Assembly: GCF_001636315.1 (NCBI RefSeq)
Contig: NZ_KV440949.1
Location: forward strand, 460,203 to 524,202
DNA from: Neobacillus mesonae
GTDB taxonomy: Bacteria > Bacillota > Bacilli > Bacillales > Cytobacillaceae
Direction: 5' to 3'
DNA length: 64,000 nt
The notes under the pieces are model-generated. The model had not been told where the DNA came from, ran no database searches, and saw only the letters and a program-made list of their open reading frames with translations. Both the position numbers and the translations under genes were made by a program. Of the stretch, positions 34,227 to 43,105 are shown one piece after another; the stretch's first letter is position 1, and each line of letters begins with the position of its first letter.

Positions 34227-34233
34227 AAAGAAC
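34227..34233 (-). promoter_or_regulatory. SinR box (GTTCTTT) upstream of tapA
   Basis: Exact GTTCTTT on the minus strand in the sinR-tapA gap; SinR consensus is GTTCTYT. Confidence 0.5.
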
Positions 34234-34301
34234 GTTTTCGGGACTTTTTCTCTAGTTTTCTCGTAATTACTTAATTTCTTGTACTTTATAAAATATTTAA
34301 T

Positions 34302-34308
34302 GTTCTTT
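34302..34308 (+). promoter_or_regulatory. SinR box (GTTCTTT) upstream of sinR
   Basis: Exact GTTCTTT on the plus strand, 51 bases before the sinR ATG, opposite in orientation to the box at 34227. Confidence 0.5.
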
Positions 34309-34352
34309 ATAATGTAAAAAAAGGTTTTTTTACTATATAGGAGATGAAGGTG

Positions 34353-34667
34353 ATGATCGGGAAACGAATTAAGATATTGCGAGAGAAAATGGGATTATCA
34401 ATTACGGAGTTAGCAAGCCGGGCTGATGTTTCAAAATCCTATATCAGCCAGATTGAGCGGGGCGCACAATCCAATCCCTCACTGCAATTTTTGCGGAAGA
34501 TTGCCGTTCCATTAGAAACCAACATAGAGTTCTTTTTAGAAGACTCAGAAAGTAATGAGTCATTAGAAATACAGCTTGATGATGAGTGGAAGGCATTAAT
34601 CCAAGCTGCAATAAAAACAGGAAAATCAAAAGACAAACAAATAGCCCCCATTCTTCTAAAAGAATGA
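34353..34667 (+). CDS. sinR: SinR-type biofilm master repressor
   Basis: 104 aa from ATG 34353 (GGAG 9 bases upstream), the homologous start MIGKRIK. HTH_3 domain (ITELASRADVSKSYISQIERG) and a C-terminal SinI-type dimerisation segment (LDDEWKALIQAAIKTGKSKDKQ). SinR represses tapA-sipW-tasA and eps. Here it is divergent from tapA. No sinI is found beside it. Confidence 0.9.
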   Translation: MIGKRIKILREKMGLSITELASRADVSKSYISQIERGAQSNPSLQFLRKIAVPLETNIEFFLEDSESNESLEIQLDDEWKALIQAAIKTGKSKDKQIAPILLKE

Positions 34668-34677
34668 GGGCTATTTT
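34639..34677. terminator. bidirectional terminator
   Basis: 16-base arms AATAGCCC.CATTCTT/AAGAATG.GGGCTATT between convergent sinR and tatC. Confidence 0.85.
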
Positions 34678-34685
34678 AAGAAGGC

Positions 34686-35426
34686 TTAGTTCACTTCAAT
34701 AATTTCTTCTTCCTGTTGTTTCTTTAGTTTTTTTCGATAGACTAATTTTGAAAGGTTGATGCTGACTTCATAAAGCAGTAACAACGGCAATGTCACGACG
34801 AAATCAGACATGAAGTCTGGCGGTGTGATGACGACCGCAATAATGACCAGTACAAAGTAAGCATATTTTCGAATCTTTGATAGCACAAACGGATTGATAA
34901 TGCCTAGCGAGGTTAGGAACATTACCACAACCGGCAGTTCGAATAATACCCCGAATGGAATCGTCATATTCATGATAAAGCTGAAATATCTGTCAGCGGT
35001 AAAGTTCGTGACAAACATGCCTGCACCAATGTTGACTAAAAATTTCAGGACCATTGGAAAAATCACGAAATAGCCAAAAGCCAGTCCCATTATAAACAAT
35101 AAAAAGAGTGCGGGAATATAGGAAAGGGTCAGCCTTCTTTCATTTGGCTTTAATGCAGGCTTCACAAACAGCCAGATTTGCAGGGCCAAAACAGGAATCG
35201 TTCCGGCGATGGCTACGACCGTTGCCAGCATAAAATATATCCAAATAATATCGCTTGGTCCTAAGACCATTAATTTCACGTCCAGGTCGCGGACAAACCA
35301 TTTGTAGATGTCATCCACATAAATAAATCCGATGATAAAAAAAACAATAAAGGCAAGCGCCGAAATGATAATTCGTTTTCGTAATTCCTCTAAATGATCA
35401 ACAAGCTGTAGTTCTTTATCTGCCAT
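34686..35426 (-). CDS. tatC: Sec-independent translocase TatC
   Basis: 246 aa with six transmembrane helices. Family motifs: N-terminal VDHLEELRKRI with the signal-binding Glu, FVKPALKPNERR in the first loops, and FGVLFELPVV. Twin-arginine receptor in the membrane; pairs with TatA upstream, though a terminator lies between them. Confidence 0.96.
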   Translation of the reverse strand: MADKELQLVDHLEELRKRIIISALAFIVFFIIGFIYVDDIYKWFVRDLDVKLMVLGPSDIIWIYFMLATVVAIAGTIPVLALQIWLFVKPALKPNERRLTLSYIPALFLLFIMGLAFGYFVIFPMVLKFLVNIGAGMFVTNFTADRYFSFIMNMTIPFGVLFELPVVVMFLTSLGIINPFVLSKIRKYAYFVLVIIAVVITPPDFMSDFVVTLPLLLLYEVSINLSKLVYRKKLKKQQEEEIIEVN

Positions 35427-35514
35427 TTACTTCCCCTGCCAATTTCGAAGGTTGAGAATTTGTGTGATGGTTAAAATCATACTTTCACACTAAATATAGT
35501 TTAAATTCCAGAAG

Positions 35515-35545
35515 AAAAAGGGTGCAAGACGCAAAATCTTACACC
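35515..35545 (-). terminator. terminator between tatA and tatC
   Basis: GGTGTAAGA/TCTTGCACC stem with one G-T pair, followed by CTTTTTC on the minus strand. Partial readthrough could set the TatA excess over TatC. Confidence 0.65.
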
Positions 35546-35740
35546 TTATTTAGTCAATTTTTCTTTTTCGTCTTTAATGTCATCCATTACATCTTCGGTA
35601 AGCTCTCGTGTTGATTTTTTAAATTCTTTTAACGTTTGTCCAAATGCCCGGCCGATTTCCGGCAATTTCTTTGGTCCAAAAATGATCAGTGCAAGCACTA
35701 AAATTAAAATTAATCCCGGTACTCCGATATTTGAAAACAT
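35546..35740 (-). CDS. tatA: Sec-independent translocase TatA
   Basis: 64 aa. One N-terminal membrane helix ([27 protein letters not shown]) with the FGPKKLPE hinge, an amphipathic helix and a charged tail. Pore-forming Tat component. AGGGGAGG precedes the ATG. Confidence 0.95.
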   Translation of the reverse strand: MFSNIGVPGLILILVLALIIFGPKKLPEIGRAFGQTLKEFKKSTRELTEDVMDDIKDEKEKLTK

Positions 35741-35956
35741 GGAAATACCTCCCCTTTAGTTGTTAATTTACTACTACGATTATAGTATTGAAAATTTAGT
35801 TTGGGTTAATTTTTCGAAATAATTCATAGTAAATTCACAATATCAATAAAAAACGTAATAGCGGTCATAATTTTCACTTTAAATCTCTATAGTCAATTTA
35901 ACAATAACCTGTTTTGAAGTCAACGCATTAATTTTAAATGAAATTTTTAAAATATT

Positions 35957-35985
35957 TTGACAATATATTTCCAATAGCATATAAT
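35957..35985 (+). promoter_or_regulatory. perfect sigma-A promoter of the 79-aa gene
   Basis: TTGACA, 17 bases, TATAAT. A 7-bp dyad ATTAGTA/TACTAAT at 35992-36010 covers the expected start site and may be an operator. The rest of 35741-35956 is AT-rich with no other clear element. Confidence 0.85.
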
Positions 35986-36040
35986 TGAAACATTAGTAAT
36001 ATTTACTAATAATAATTCTTCGGGATGGGGAGTGAGTTGG

Positions 36041-36280
36041 ATGGAATTTTCACTTTGCAGTTTTGATGGTGCCCTGCCTGTGGAAGTTACAATCGATGAT
36101 GACAACGGAAGATACACCATTCGTAAGAGCGATCGGACCGGTGAATATTTTAATAGCCCGAAAGAACTTATCGCTTGGGTGAAAGCACATTTCCATGAGG
36201 AGGAATTTTGCCATCCACACGAATTCCGAGGTATGCTCGCGCAGTTAACGGAATACGAACTAAATGGACTAAGTTACTAA
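36041..36280 (+). CDS. hypothetical protein, 79 aa
   Basis: From ATG 36041 with GGGGAG 8 bases upstream (GTG 36032 sits too close). Product MEFSLCSFDGALPVEV, then NGRYTIRKSDRTGEYF, PKELIAWVKAHFHEEEF and a HPHEFRGMLAQL tail. Looks like a small alpha/beta protein without signal or membrane segment. Family not recognised. The perfect promoter points to strong expression when not repressed. Confidence 0.65.
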   Translation: MEFSLCSFDGALPVEVTIDDDNGRYTIRKSDRTGEYFNSPKELIAWVKAHFHEEEFCHPHEFRGMLAQLTEYELNGLSY

Positions 36281-36286
36281 ATTAAA

Positions 36287-36316
36287 AAGCACCAGCTTCG
36301 GCTGATGCTTATTTTT
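36287..36316. terminator. bidirectional terminator
   Basis: AAGCACCAGC/GCTGATGCTT with a TTCG loop between convergent genes. Confidence 0.8.
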
Positions 36317-36318
36317 CG

Positions 36319-36810
36319 TTACTTAACCTTCCGATCATAAATCAAAAATTCATAATCATATGGATTTTTGTCATCTTTGATTCCTTGTTCAGAAGAGACT
36401 AGCTTCCACTTAGTTTCATCGAATTCCGGAAAATAGGTATCGCCGTCAAATTGATGATGGATTAAGGTAATATACAGCCTGTCACCAAAGGCGAAGGTTT
36501 CTTTAAAAATCTCCGCACCGCCGATGACAAAAATCTCCTCGTCTTGCTCTCGGCAGTAGCGAATAAATCCCTCCATCGAGTCAAACACAGTGCAGCCCTC
36601 TGCTTGGTACCCCTTTTGACGGGTTATGATCAAGTTCTCTCTTCCCGGAAGCGGCCGGCCAATCGATTCATGTGTTTTCCGTCCCATCGCAATTGAATGG
36701 CCCATCGTCGTCCTTTTAAAGAATTTCAAATCCTCTGGCAAGTGCCAAGGCAATTGATTATTTATGCCGATCACCCTATTTTCATCCATTGCAACAATAA
36801 AGGAAATCAT
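36319..36810 (-). CDS. dfrA: dihydrofolate reductase
   Basis: 163 aa. [30 protein letters not shown] holds the substrate Asp/Glu region (given by LPWHLPEDL), with GRKTHESIG and FVIGGAEIF. Reduces dihydrofolate with NADPH. Overlaps the thyA stop by 4 bases, giving the usual thyA-dfrA pair. Confidence 0.97.
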   Translation of the reverse strand: MISFIVAMDENRVIGINNQLPWHLPEDLKFFKRTTMGHSIAMGRKTHESIGRPLPGRENLIITRQKGYQAEGCTVFDSMEGFIRYCREQDEEIFVIGGAEIFKETFAFGDRLYITLIHHQFDGDTYFPEFDETKWKLVSSEQGIKDDKNPYDYEFLIYDRKVK

Positions 36811-37601
36811 ACACTAACCACTCCTTTAATGTGTGGATGCGGATCATAATTCTCCAAAACAAAATCTTCGTATTGGAACGAGAAAATATCCTTAACGTCT
36901 GGATTAATTTTTAAAATTGGCAGCGGTCGCGGTTCTCTTGTAAGCTGTAGGTTAACTTGTTCCAGATGGTTTTGATAAATATGAACATCCCCAAAAGTAT
37001 GAATAAATTCCCCTGGTTTTAGGCCGGAAACTTGGGCAATCATCATCGTTAACAATGCATAGGAAGCAATGTTAAATGGCACGCCAAGGAAAACATCAGC
37101 TGAACGCTGGTATAATTGGCATGAGAGCTTGCCATCAGCTACATTGAATTGAAACATACAGTGGCATGGCGGCAGTGCCATTTGATCGATTTCTGCGACG
37201 TTCCAGGCATTCACAAGCAGCCTGCGGGAACTCGGATTGGTTTTAATTTGCTCAATTAACTCGCTGATCTGGTCGACCGTTTTACCGTCGGCGCCTGTCC
37301 ACGAGCGCCATTGATGGCCATATACCGGGCCAAGTTCCCCGTTTTCGTCCGCCCACTCGTTCCAAATGCGGACACCGTTCTCCTGCAAATAGCGGACATT
37401 CGTATCCCCTTGTAAAAACCATAATAGTTCATAAATGATCGATCTCAAATGAAGTTTTTTGGTTGTTAATAGCGGGAAGCCTTCTTCTAAATTAAAGCGC
37501 ATTTGATATCCAAATGTGCTGATAGTGCCGGTACCGGTCCGGTCACCCTTCACAGTACCCGTTTCCAAGACATGCTTACATAGGTCTAAATATTGTTTCA
37601 A
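36807..37601 (-). CDS. thyA: thymidylate synthase (ThyA type, B. subtilis ThyB-like)
   Basis: 264 aa, the short E. coli-like form. TTG start with AGGAG 8 bases upstream. Motifs: GDRTGTGT phosphate loop, the catalytic Cys in [19 protein letters not shown] and the end [13 protein letters not shown]. dUMP plus methylene-THF gives dTMP. Confidence 0.97.
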   Translation of the reverse strand: MKQYLDLCKHVLETGTVKGDRTGTGTISTFGYQMRFNLEEGFPLLTTKKLHLRSIIYELLWFLQGDTNVRYLQENGVRIWNEWADENGELGPVYGHQWRSWTGADGKTVDQISELIEQIKTNPSSRRLLVNAWNVAEIDQMALPPCHCMFQFNVADGKLSCQLYQRSADVFLGVPFNIASYALLTMMIAQVSGLKPGEFIHTFGDVHIYQNHLEQVNLQLTREPRPLPILKINPDVKDIFSFQYEDFVLENYDPHPHIKGVVSV

Positions 37602-37635
37602 GATTTACACTCCTCTAATTCCATATCCTTTAATT

Positions 37636-38334
37636 TTATTTCAGGCCCTTGATTATTTCAAATGTTTTAGGTGCCTGTTTCCGTAATTGTTGATTGGTAT
37701 CGTTATTTAAGTAGTACATTGCAAATGATTCCGCAAAGTATTCTTCCGGGTATAAAAAATAACTGTTTCCTGGGAACAATTGATCATGTTCCAGTTCCAT
37801 TACATGTTTAAATTCTTTTGTTTGACTAATATTATTTAAGACAAATTTGTCAATAGAATGCGCCATTTCGTGCAGTTCCAGGTTCACTGAACCGTGGCCT
37901 TTTCCCTTGTCACTGCTGCCGATTTTAACAAGTACGACCTTGCCGCCGCCAATGCCCGGCACGTCATCCCAGGTAATTTTTGTTTGATAGCCTCTTGGAA
38001 TTTTTCCAGCCAGCTGCTTTGCCGTTGGATTATCGGTCAGCTTTCCAGTGAAAAGCTTTAATGTGATTCCTTGATCATCTATTTTATTTAAAAGCGAAGC
38101 CGGCAGTGAATCGATTCGGTTAATCATCTTCGCCGCTTCTTCTTGGTCAAAATTCTTTTTTGGTAAAACAATAATGTCATTTAAGGGTTGTGAAGATTTT
38201 TTTTTAAGAGATTGATAGAGCTGCGTATTGACTGAAAAATCGACAAGCTTTCTACCGTCATTGGATGCTCGGGATGTTGTCATGGATAATAAGAATAAGC
38301 TGGCAACAACTACTGTGATAAACCATTTGCGCAT
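37636..38334 (-). CDS. secreted metalloprotease, anthrax lethal factor (M34)/Pro-Pro endopeptidase-like
   Basis: About 232 aa from ATG 38334 (GGGGGC 7 bases upstream). Signal peptide (WFITVVVASLFLLSMTTSRA). HEMAHSIDKF gives HExxH; the third ligand should be Glu in PEEYFAESFAMYY, about 45 residues on. The size, single domain and E-x-F-A-x-S-F-x-x-Y-Y pattern fit ATLF/M34 domains such as PPEP, which cut Pro-Pro bonds in surface adhesins. No evident PPEP substrate is adjacent. Target unknown. Confidence 0.8.
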   Translation of the reverse strand: MRKWFITVVVASLFLLSMTTSRASNDGRKLVDFSVNTQLYQSLKKKSSQPLNDIIVLPKKNFDQEEAAKMINRIDSLPASLLNKIDDQGITLKLFTGKLTDNPTAKQLAGKIPRGYQTKITWDDVPGIGGGKVVLVKIGSSDKGKGHGSVNLELHEMAHSIDKFVLNNISQTKEFKHVMELEHDQLFPGNSYFLYPEEYFAESFAMYYLNNDTNQQLRKQAPKTFEIIKGLK

Positions 38335-38475
38335 GTTAAAAGCCCCCAAACTCTATGAAATACTCCTAATAGAATTATATCATGTGAGATTGGGAGAGAT
38401 TATGAATTTTATTAGGCAAATTAGGTATTAGTTGGGTTTGGCTATGGGACAGATTTGGCATAAGATTGTTTGGGT

Positions 38476-38592
38476 TGTCCCTTAGAACAGCTCTATAAGA
38501 CTGTTTTGATGCAAAGTTACCTGCCTGTGTCCCATAGAACCTCTCAATGAGACTACTTTGCCACAAAGCCACCTAACTTTGTCCCCTAACAG
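38476..38592. repeat. 52-bp-period tandem repeat, 2 full units plus start of a third
   Basis: Units starting TGTCCCTTAGAAC (38476), TGTCCCATAGAAC (38528) and TGTCCCCTAACAG (38580), exactly 52 bases apart. Shared internal AAGAC/GAGAC, TTTG, GCAAAG-type and ACCT blocks. Related to the larger array at 52705. Confidence 0.75.
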
Positions 38593-38622
38593 AAAAAAAG
38601 CCGCCAAAATACCGGCGGCTTT
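38592..38622 (-). terminator. terminator of the yceG-telA-terD-terD unit
   Basis: AAAGCCGCC/GGCGGCTTT stem with T7 on the minus strand. Confidence 0.85.
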
Positions 38623-38631
38623 CCTAACATA

Positions 38632-39210
38632 TCAAACCTCTAATCCAAAATTACGGCATAATGATGCCAGTCCGCCTGCAAAACCGCTGCCGACGGCGTT
38701 AAATTTCCAATCGCCGTTATGACGATACAGCTCGCAAATGACGACAGCAGTTTCTACTGAGAAATCCTCGCCAAGGTCAAAGCGAAGAATTTCCCTTCCC
38801 GAATCCTCGTCCACCACACGCGCAAATGCGTTGCTGACCTGCCCAAAGTTTTGGTTTCGAGCTTCAGCGTCGTGAATCGTTACAGTGATTGCAATGCGCT
38901 CAATATGGGAAGGAACCTTGCTGAAGTCGATTTTGATTTGCTCATCGTCCCCATCGCCCTCACCTGTTCGGTTATCCCCCGTATGCTCTACAGCTCCGGT
39001 TGAATGTACCAAATTATTATAAAATATAAAATCATGATCATTAATGACCCGGCTGTTCGCGTCGGTAAGGAAGGCTGATGCATCTAAGTCAAAGTCCTGA
39101 CCACCATGATAACGGTTTGTATCCCAGCCAAGTCCAACAATGACTTTTGTCAGGCCCGGATTCGTTTTTGTCAAATCAATTCTTTGTCCTTTTGATAAAT
39201 TAATTCCCAT
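38632..39210 (-). CDS. terD: TerD family stress protein A
   Basis: 192 aa from ATG 39210 (GAGGTGATC 3-9 bases upstream). Start [29 protein letters not shown], the Ca-binding acidic motif [10 protein letters not shown], and [18 protein letters not shown]. Calcium-binding TerD fold. Last gene of the yceG unit. Closely similar to the TerD at 48555. Confidence 0.95.
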   Translation of the reverse strand: MGINLSKGQRIDLTKTNPGLTKVIVGLGWDTNRYHGGQDFDLDASAFLTDANSRVINDHDFIFYNNLVHSTGAVEHTGDNRTGEGDGDDEQIKIDFSKVPSHIERIAITVTIHDAEARNQNFGQVSNAFARVVDEDSGREILRFDLGEDFSVETAVVICELYRHNGDWKFNAVGSGFAGGLASLCRNFGLEV

Positions 39211-39237
39211 TATGATCACCTCTTACATAAAATTTTC

Positions 39238-39855
39238 TTAACTAAACGAACGGACAACTTCGCTCAGACTGGCAGCATTGGTCCCAGAGCCGATTGCAGC
39301 AAATTTCCACTCATTACCGTGGCGGTAAATTTCACCTGTAACAAGACAGGTTAGTCCGCTGTAATTATCCGTTAAGTTATAATGGATTAATTCCTGATTA
39401 TTGTTTGGATTCACAATACGAATAAAGGCATTGCGAATCATTCCAAAATGCTGTTTTCTTTTAACACAATCGTAAATGTTAACCACGAACACAAGCTTCT
39501 GAATATTTGCTGGAACACGGCTTAAATCGACCCAGATTTGTTCGTCATCCCCGTCGCCGTCCCCCGTTAGGTTGTCTCCAGAGTGCTGAACGCTGCCATC
39601 ATTGCTCTTTAAGTTGCCAAAGTAAATAACGTCTTTGTTGCTCCCAAGCTTATCATTAGCTCCAAGCATGATAACAGAAGCATCACAATCGATGTTGGCC
39701 TGGCTTCCGCCGCCGCCAAACAGCGACCCGAAAAAGCCGCCGCCACCGCCGCTATTTTGTACAGGATCCCAGCCTAAGCCTACCAAAATTTTAGATAACC
39801 CAGGATTCCCTTTCGTTAAATCTACACGTTGTCCTTTTTGTAAATTGATTGCCAT
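39238..39855 (-). CDS. terD: TerD family stress protein B with Gly-rich insert
   Basis: 205 aa from ATG 39855 (GAGGTGATC upstream). TerD motifs as in its neighbours ([24 protein letters not shown]) but with a Gly/Phe insert after GLGWDP (SGGGGGFFGSLFGGGGSQ) and a changed acidic region (DCDASVIML). Resembles B. subtilis YceE/YceC variants. The insert may give a flexible contact surface. Confidence 0.95.
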   Translation of the reverse strand: MAINLQKGQRVDLTKGNPGLSKILVGLGWDPVQNSGGGGGFFGSLFGGGGSQANIDCDASVIMLGANDKLGSNKDVIYFGNLKSNDGSVQHSGDNLTGDGDGDDEQIWVDLSRVPANIQKLVFVVNIYDCVKRKQHFGMIRNAFIRIVNPNNNQELIHYNLTDNYSGLTCLVTGEIYRHGNEWKFAAIGSGTNAASLSEVVRSFS

Positions 39856-39886
39856 AACGATCACCTCATCCAATTATTAAACAATA

Positions 39887-40993
39887 CTATGATTGTTGTT
39901 TCAGTTGTTTAAAGTTTTGCGTCAGCTGTTCTAAACGCTTTGTACCTTCTTCACGCAGGCGCTTATTTTCGTCTTCGATAGCCTTAGTTTCCTGCATCCC
40001 TTTTATAATAATGTTCCATGATTCTTCAATCGTTTCAATTTTAATGCTAGGGGCACCGGCTAGTCTTGCAATATCGGTGCTTTGCTGGGAAATGTTCTGT
40101 GCGTTACGCAAGAGCATTTCATTAGTACGACGGTCAAGTTCACTCATCGAATCAGCCACGAGCTTCTGTCTTTTTGCCGCAACGGCTTGAATTAAACCGT
40201 TTTTAAAAATCGGAATGGTCGTAACGAATGCTGAATTGATTTTCCCAATCAGCTTAGTGTTGCCTCGCTGCAGCATCCGAATTTGAGGTGCAGTTTGCAG
40301 TGACACCATTTTCGCCATTTCCAGATCGTAAACGCGCTGCTCCAACAGTTCAATCGCATTCTTTAGGGAATCGAGCTGCATCGAAGCAAGCTGATCTCCT
40401 GAAGCAACACGTGCTTCAAGCTGCGGCAGCTGAGTCGTTTTCAGCTCTTCTACCTTTAATTCACCTGCAACGATATATTTCTCAAGCGTTAAATAATATT
40501 GGTAGTTTTGCTCGTACATGTTATCAAGCATGGTTGTGGAATCCACCATTTCCTGTCGGTACTTTGAAATTTCCACATAAACTTTATCAATTTCAGATCC
40601 CATTGTTTGGTATTTTCCAAACAGCTTCTCAACCACTTTTTCGCCCTTTTTAAACAGCTTACCGAAAAAGCCGCCGGATGATTTTTGAAAATCCTTGGGA
40701 TCAAACTTATCCATAATCCTGCCAAGCTGTTTTAACAGCTCGCCGGAATCCTCCACTTTGGTGGTTCGCATATTGCCTAATATTTGATCAGAAAACCGCG
40801 AGATTTGTTCTGCCGGTTCTTTTCCAAATTCCAATACTTGAATTTGATCGCGTTCATCGATGGAACGGGCCAAATTCTGTACTTCCGGTTCCTTGCGAAG
40901 GGCAAGCTTAATGTCGGATACTTTTGTTTCTGTCAATAAATCTTCGACAGGTGCTGGTGTTAAACCGCTGGATGGATTTGGTGTAAGATTCAC
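39887..40993 (-). CDS. telA: toxic anion resistance protein TelA/YceH
   Basis: 368 aa, all-helical coiled-coil protein: NLARSIDERDQIQVLEFGKEPAEQISRFSDQIL start region (short motif: EPAEQISRFSDQIL), GFFGKLFKKGEKVVEKLF, and ELDRRTNEMLLRNAQNISQQ. No membrane segment. GTG start after GGGGAG. Always coupled to TerD genes; biochemical role unknown. Confidence 0.93.
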   Translation of the reverse strand: MNLTPNPSSGLTPAPVEDLLTETKVSDIKLALRKEPEVQNLARSIDERDQIQVLEFGKEPAEQISRFSDQILGNMRTTKVEDSGELLKQLGRIMDKFDPKDFQKSSGGFFGKLFKKGEKVVEKLFGKYQTMGSEIDKVYVEISKYRQEMVDSTTMLDNMYEQNYQYYLTLEKYIVAGELKVEELKTTQLPQLEARVASGDQLASMQLDSLKNAIELLEQRVYDLEMAKMVSLQTAPQIRMLQRGNTKLIGKINSAFVTTIPIFKNGLIQAVAAKRQKLVADSMSELDRRTNEMLLRNAQNISQQSTDIARLAGAPSIKIETIEESWNIIIKGMQETKAIEDENKRLREEGTKRLEQLTQNFKQLKQQS

Positions 40994-40996
40994 TGT

Positions 40997-42640
40997 TTAA
41001 TCTCCCCTTAAGTTTTTTAAGAACCCGTGAAAAAGTCCCTTTTTGAATATGGAATGAGACGGCTCTTTATACTCTAAATCAAAGACAACATCCTCCAGCC
41101 AATGGCTGTCGAATAAGCCTTCATCTAGGTAATTTTCAATATCGTTGTGACCGGTTGGATTATATACCAACAGATCAATACCGAATTGATTCAGTAACAG
41201 GAGCATTGCCGCATCCGATCTTGATAACATTCCAGTCTTCTCATTATTAAAAATAATGCATTTGGGAACCTCTTGCGAGTAATCAAACCGTTCTAGAAGT
41301 TGAATGATCTTTTTCGGGATAAACATTGCCTGGGTGAAAAGATAGATTTTTACTTCTTCAAGACTCTCCATTGGCAATGGTTTTAAACTAGGTTTTTCGC
41401 ATATTTTCTTAACGGCATTTGCCAATCCTTTTTGCAGGCCTACAGGCAGGAAGGAATATGGCCAATAATGGGCCTGCATGATTTTCTCCGTACTAATTGA
41501 GCCATCACGTTCGAGGGCATTCCGATAATGAAAACGAAAATCGCTATGACTCGGAATCGTAATTGGCAGCCGGTGAATCAACATACAATTGTCTAATTGA
41601 CTAAGAGTGTGAAGCCGCTCCCAATACTCCTTCCGATCCCTGCTGACACCGTTTATTTTGGCAAAAATAGACGGAATCTGGACCTGTCCATTACTGACAT
41701 CAAATTCCGGACGAACCATTGCGATTTCATTACTAACGATAAACAGCTCATCATAGGTTGTTTTGAGCGTTAATGACGACGGCGTATAGTCCCTTAATTG
41801 CCACGGTTTATAAAGCCCCGACCCTTCCTGATTCAAGATTGTCTCAATCTCTTTGGAAGCCCTGTATGCCACGGTTGTTTTGCGGCTCCGTTTCTCCGTT
41901 GGAAACGGTTCAGGATGCTGATTTTTTGGATAACGATGAACAAAGATCTTTTCTTTAAGAAATCCCTCTATAATTTCTTTACCCTCAGGGTGAAAAATCA
42001 CAATGTCACAGCCAAGCATTATTAAATAATATAAAAAATATTGATGGCTTTTTTTAACATCTCCGTACCATAAAAACTTTGGCATTGCCCTTTCAGGGTC
42101 TGCCGTTTCCAGAGGAGGTGCTAAGTGATTGATGGACCACTTGACTAAATCAACAAGCACACGTCTTAATTCGTGATTTTTCATTCCGTCTTGTTCACGC
42201 TCGGAATACAATTCCAATGTCGCAATCATCGCTTCCCTCAGTTTTCGGTGAAGGACAGGAACCTTTGATTTAAGCAATAATTTCTCACCATCAAGAAACG
42301 CTGCAAAGCGGTTGATTGACAGCTTTTGCTCCTGATGGACATTGATGACCCGCTGGATAGCTTGAAAATGGGCATTATCAATTGACTTATCAAGAGTATC
42401 CTCGCTAAGCAGATGTAAGTCTAATTCAGTTGATGAGACATAATCAAAAAGCTGATTATAGTATTCGTCTGTGTCGATTGGTACTCCAAGGAATTCCCCT
42501 AATACTTGCCCGATTTGAATGGTCCCATTTTCTAATGAATAATTGGGTCTTTCCGGAAGCGGCTTTTTAAGCATTCCAAGCCAATTTTCATATGAAAGGG
42601 CTACAGGTTGGATGTTTATTTGATTTAAAGATGTATTCAT
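40997..42640 (-). CDS. yceG: YceG family protein of the ter operon
   Basis: 547 aa, YceG length. Soluble; two similar halves each with a motif about recognising a stored form: KSHQYFLYYLIMLGCDIVIFHPEGKE and DAAMLLLLNQFGIDLLVYNPTGHND (the D-I-x-x-Y/F-x-P-x-G pattern is repeated). Function unknown; in B. subtilis yceG precedes yceH (telA). First gene of a four-gene unit behind a sigma-W promoter. Confidence 0.88.
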   Translation of the reverse strand: MNTSLNQINIQPVALSYENWLGMLKKPLPERPNYSLENGTIQIGQVLGEFLGVPIDTDEYYNQLFDYVSSTELDLHLLSEDTLDKSIDNAHFQAIQRVINVHQEQKLSINRFAAFLDGEKLLLKSKVPVLHRKLREAMIATLELYSEREQDGMKNHELRRVLVDLVKWSINHLAPPLETADPERAMPKFLWYGDVKKSHQYFLYYLIMLGCDIVIFHPEGKEIIEGFLKEKIFVHRYPKNQHPEPFPTEKRSRKTTVAYRASKEIETILNQEGSGLYKPWQLRDYTPSSLTLKTTYDELFIVSNEIAMVRPEFDVSNGQVQIPSIFAKINGVSRDRKEYWERLHTLSQLDNCMLIHRLPITIPSHSDFRFHYRNALERDGSISTEKIMQAHYWPYSFLPVGLQKGLANAVKKICEKPSLKPLPMESLEEVKIYLFTQAMFIPKKIIQLLERFDYSQEVPKCIIFNNEKTGMLSRSDAAMLLLLNQFGIDLLVYNPTGHNDIENYLDEGLFDSHWLEDVVFDLEYKEPSHSIFKKGLFHGFLKNLRGD

Positions 42641-42749
42641 TCATAACCCCTTCCCTAGATAAGCGAAAGTTTTTGTTTTCATTGTTTAGCAAATTATGTA
42701 AGGTATCCTTTTCATCATAACACAGTTCATTAAATCGTTCATTTGTTTA

Positions 42750-42775
42750 TACGAAAGATATGGGAAAATGTTTCA
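42750..42775 (-). promoter_or_regulatory. sigma-W promoter of yceG-telA-terD-terD
   Basis: TGAAAC, exactly 16 bases, CGTA on the minus strand; perfect consensus. It lies about 110 bases before the yceG ATG. Confidence 0.85.
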
Positions 42776-42859
42776 CCATCTCATCACCTTTCCGCCACAA
42801 TCACCTTTCTCCACGCACATGCATAGTAATAAATACTCACATTAAAGTAGGTGGCTCAC

Positions 42860-43105
42860 ATGAGATTTTTATATAAACGGCCAAAAGCAGAGCTTGTTTA
42901 TGAAGAATTGGATGACGTGATGGAAGTGATGGCTTCTGATGTGTTCATTCTTCTCGATTTACTTATCTTCAGCCTGATTTTCACATTCCTGCTTGCACCT
43001 GCCATTGCTTCACTTGGCCTGTCATTCTTGTTTTTCATTGCCAGTTATAGTCTATTTTCCGGTCTTTATTTCTTTGTGTTTAAAAGATTGGCGGTCGAGC
43101 GGTAG
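42860..43105 (+). CDS. small membrane protein inside the ter locus, 81 aa
   Basis: From ATG 42860 (AGGTGG 5 bases upstream). N-terminus MRFLYKRPKAELVYEELDD, then two transmembrane helices (IFTFLLAPAIASLGLSFLFF, FSGLYFFVFK). It is the only plus-strand gene in the ter locus, is divergent from yceG, and its last 54 bases overlap the end of the HAD gene. Family unknown. Confidence 0.65.
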   Translation: MRFLYKRPKAELVYEELDDVMEVMASDVFILLDLLIFSLIFTFLLAPAIASLGLSFLFFIASYSLFSGLYFFVFKRLAVER

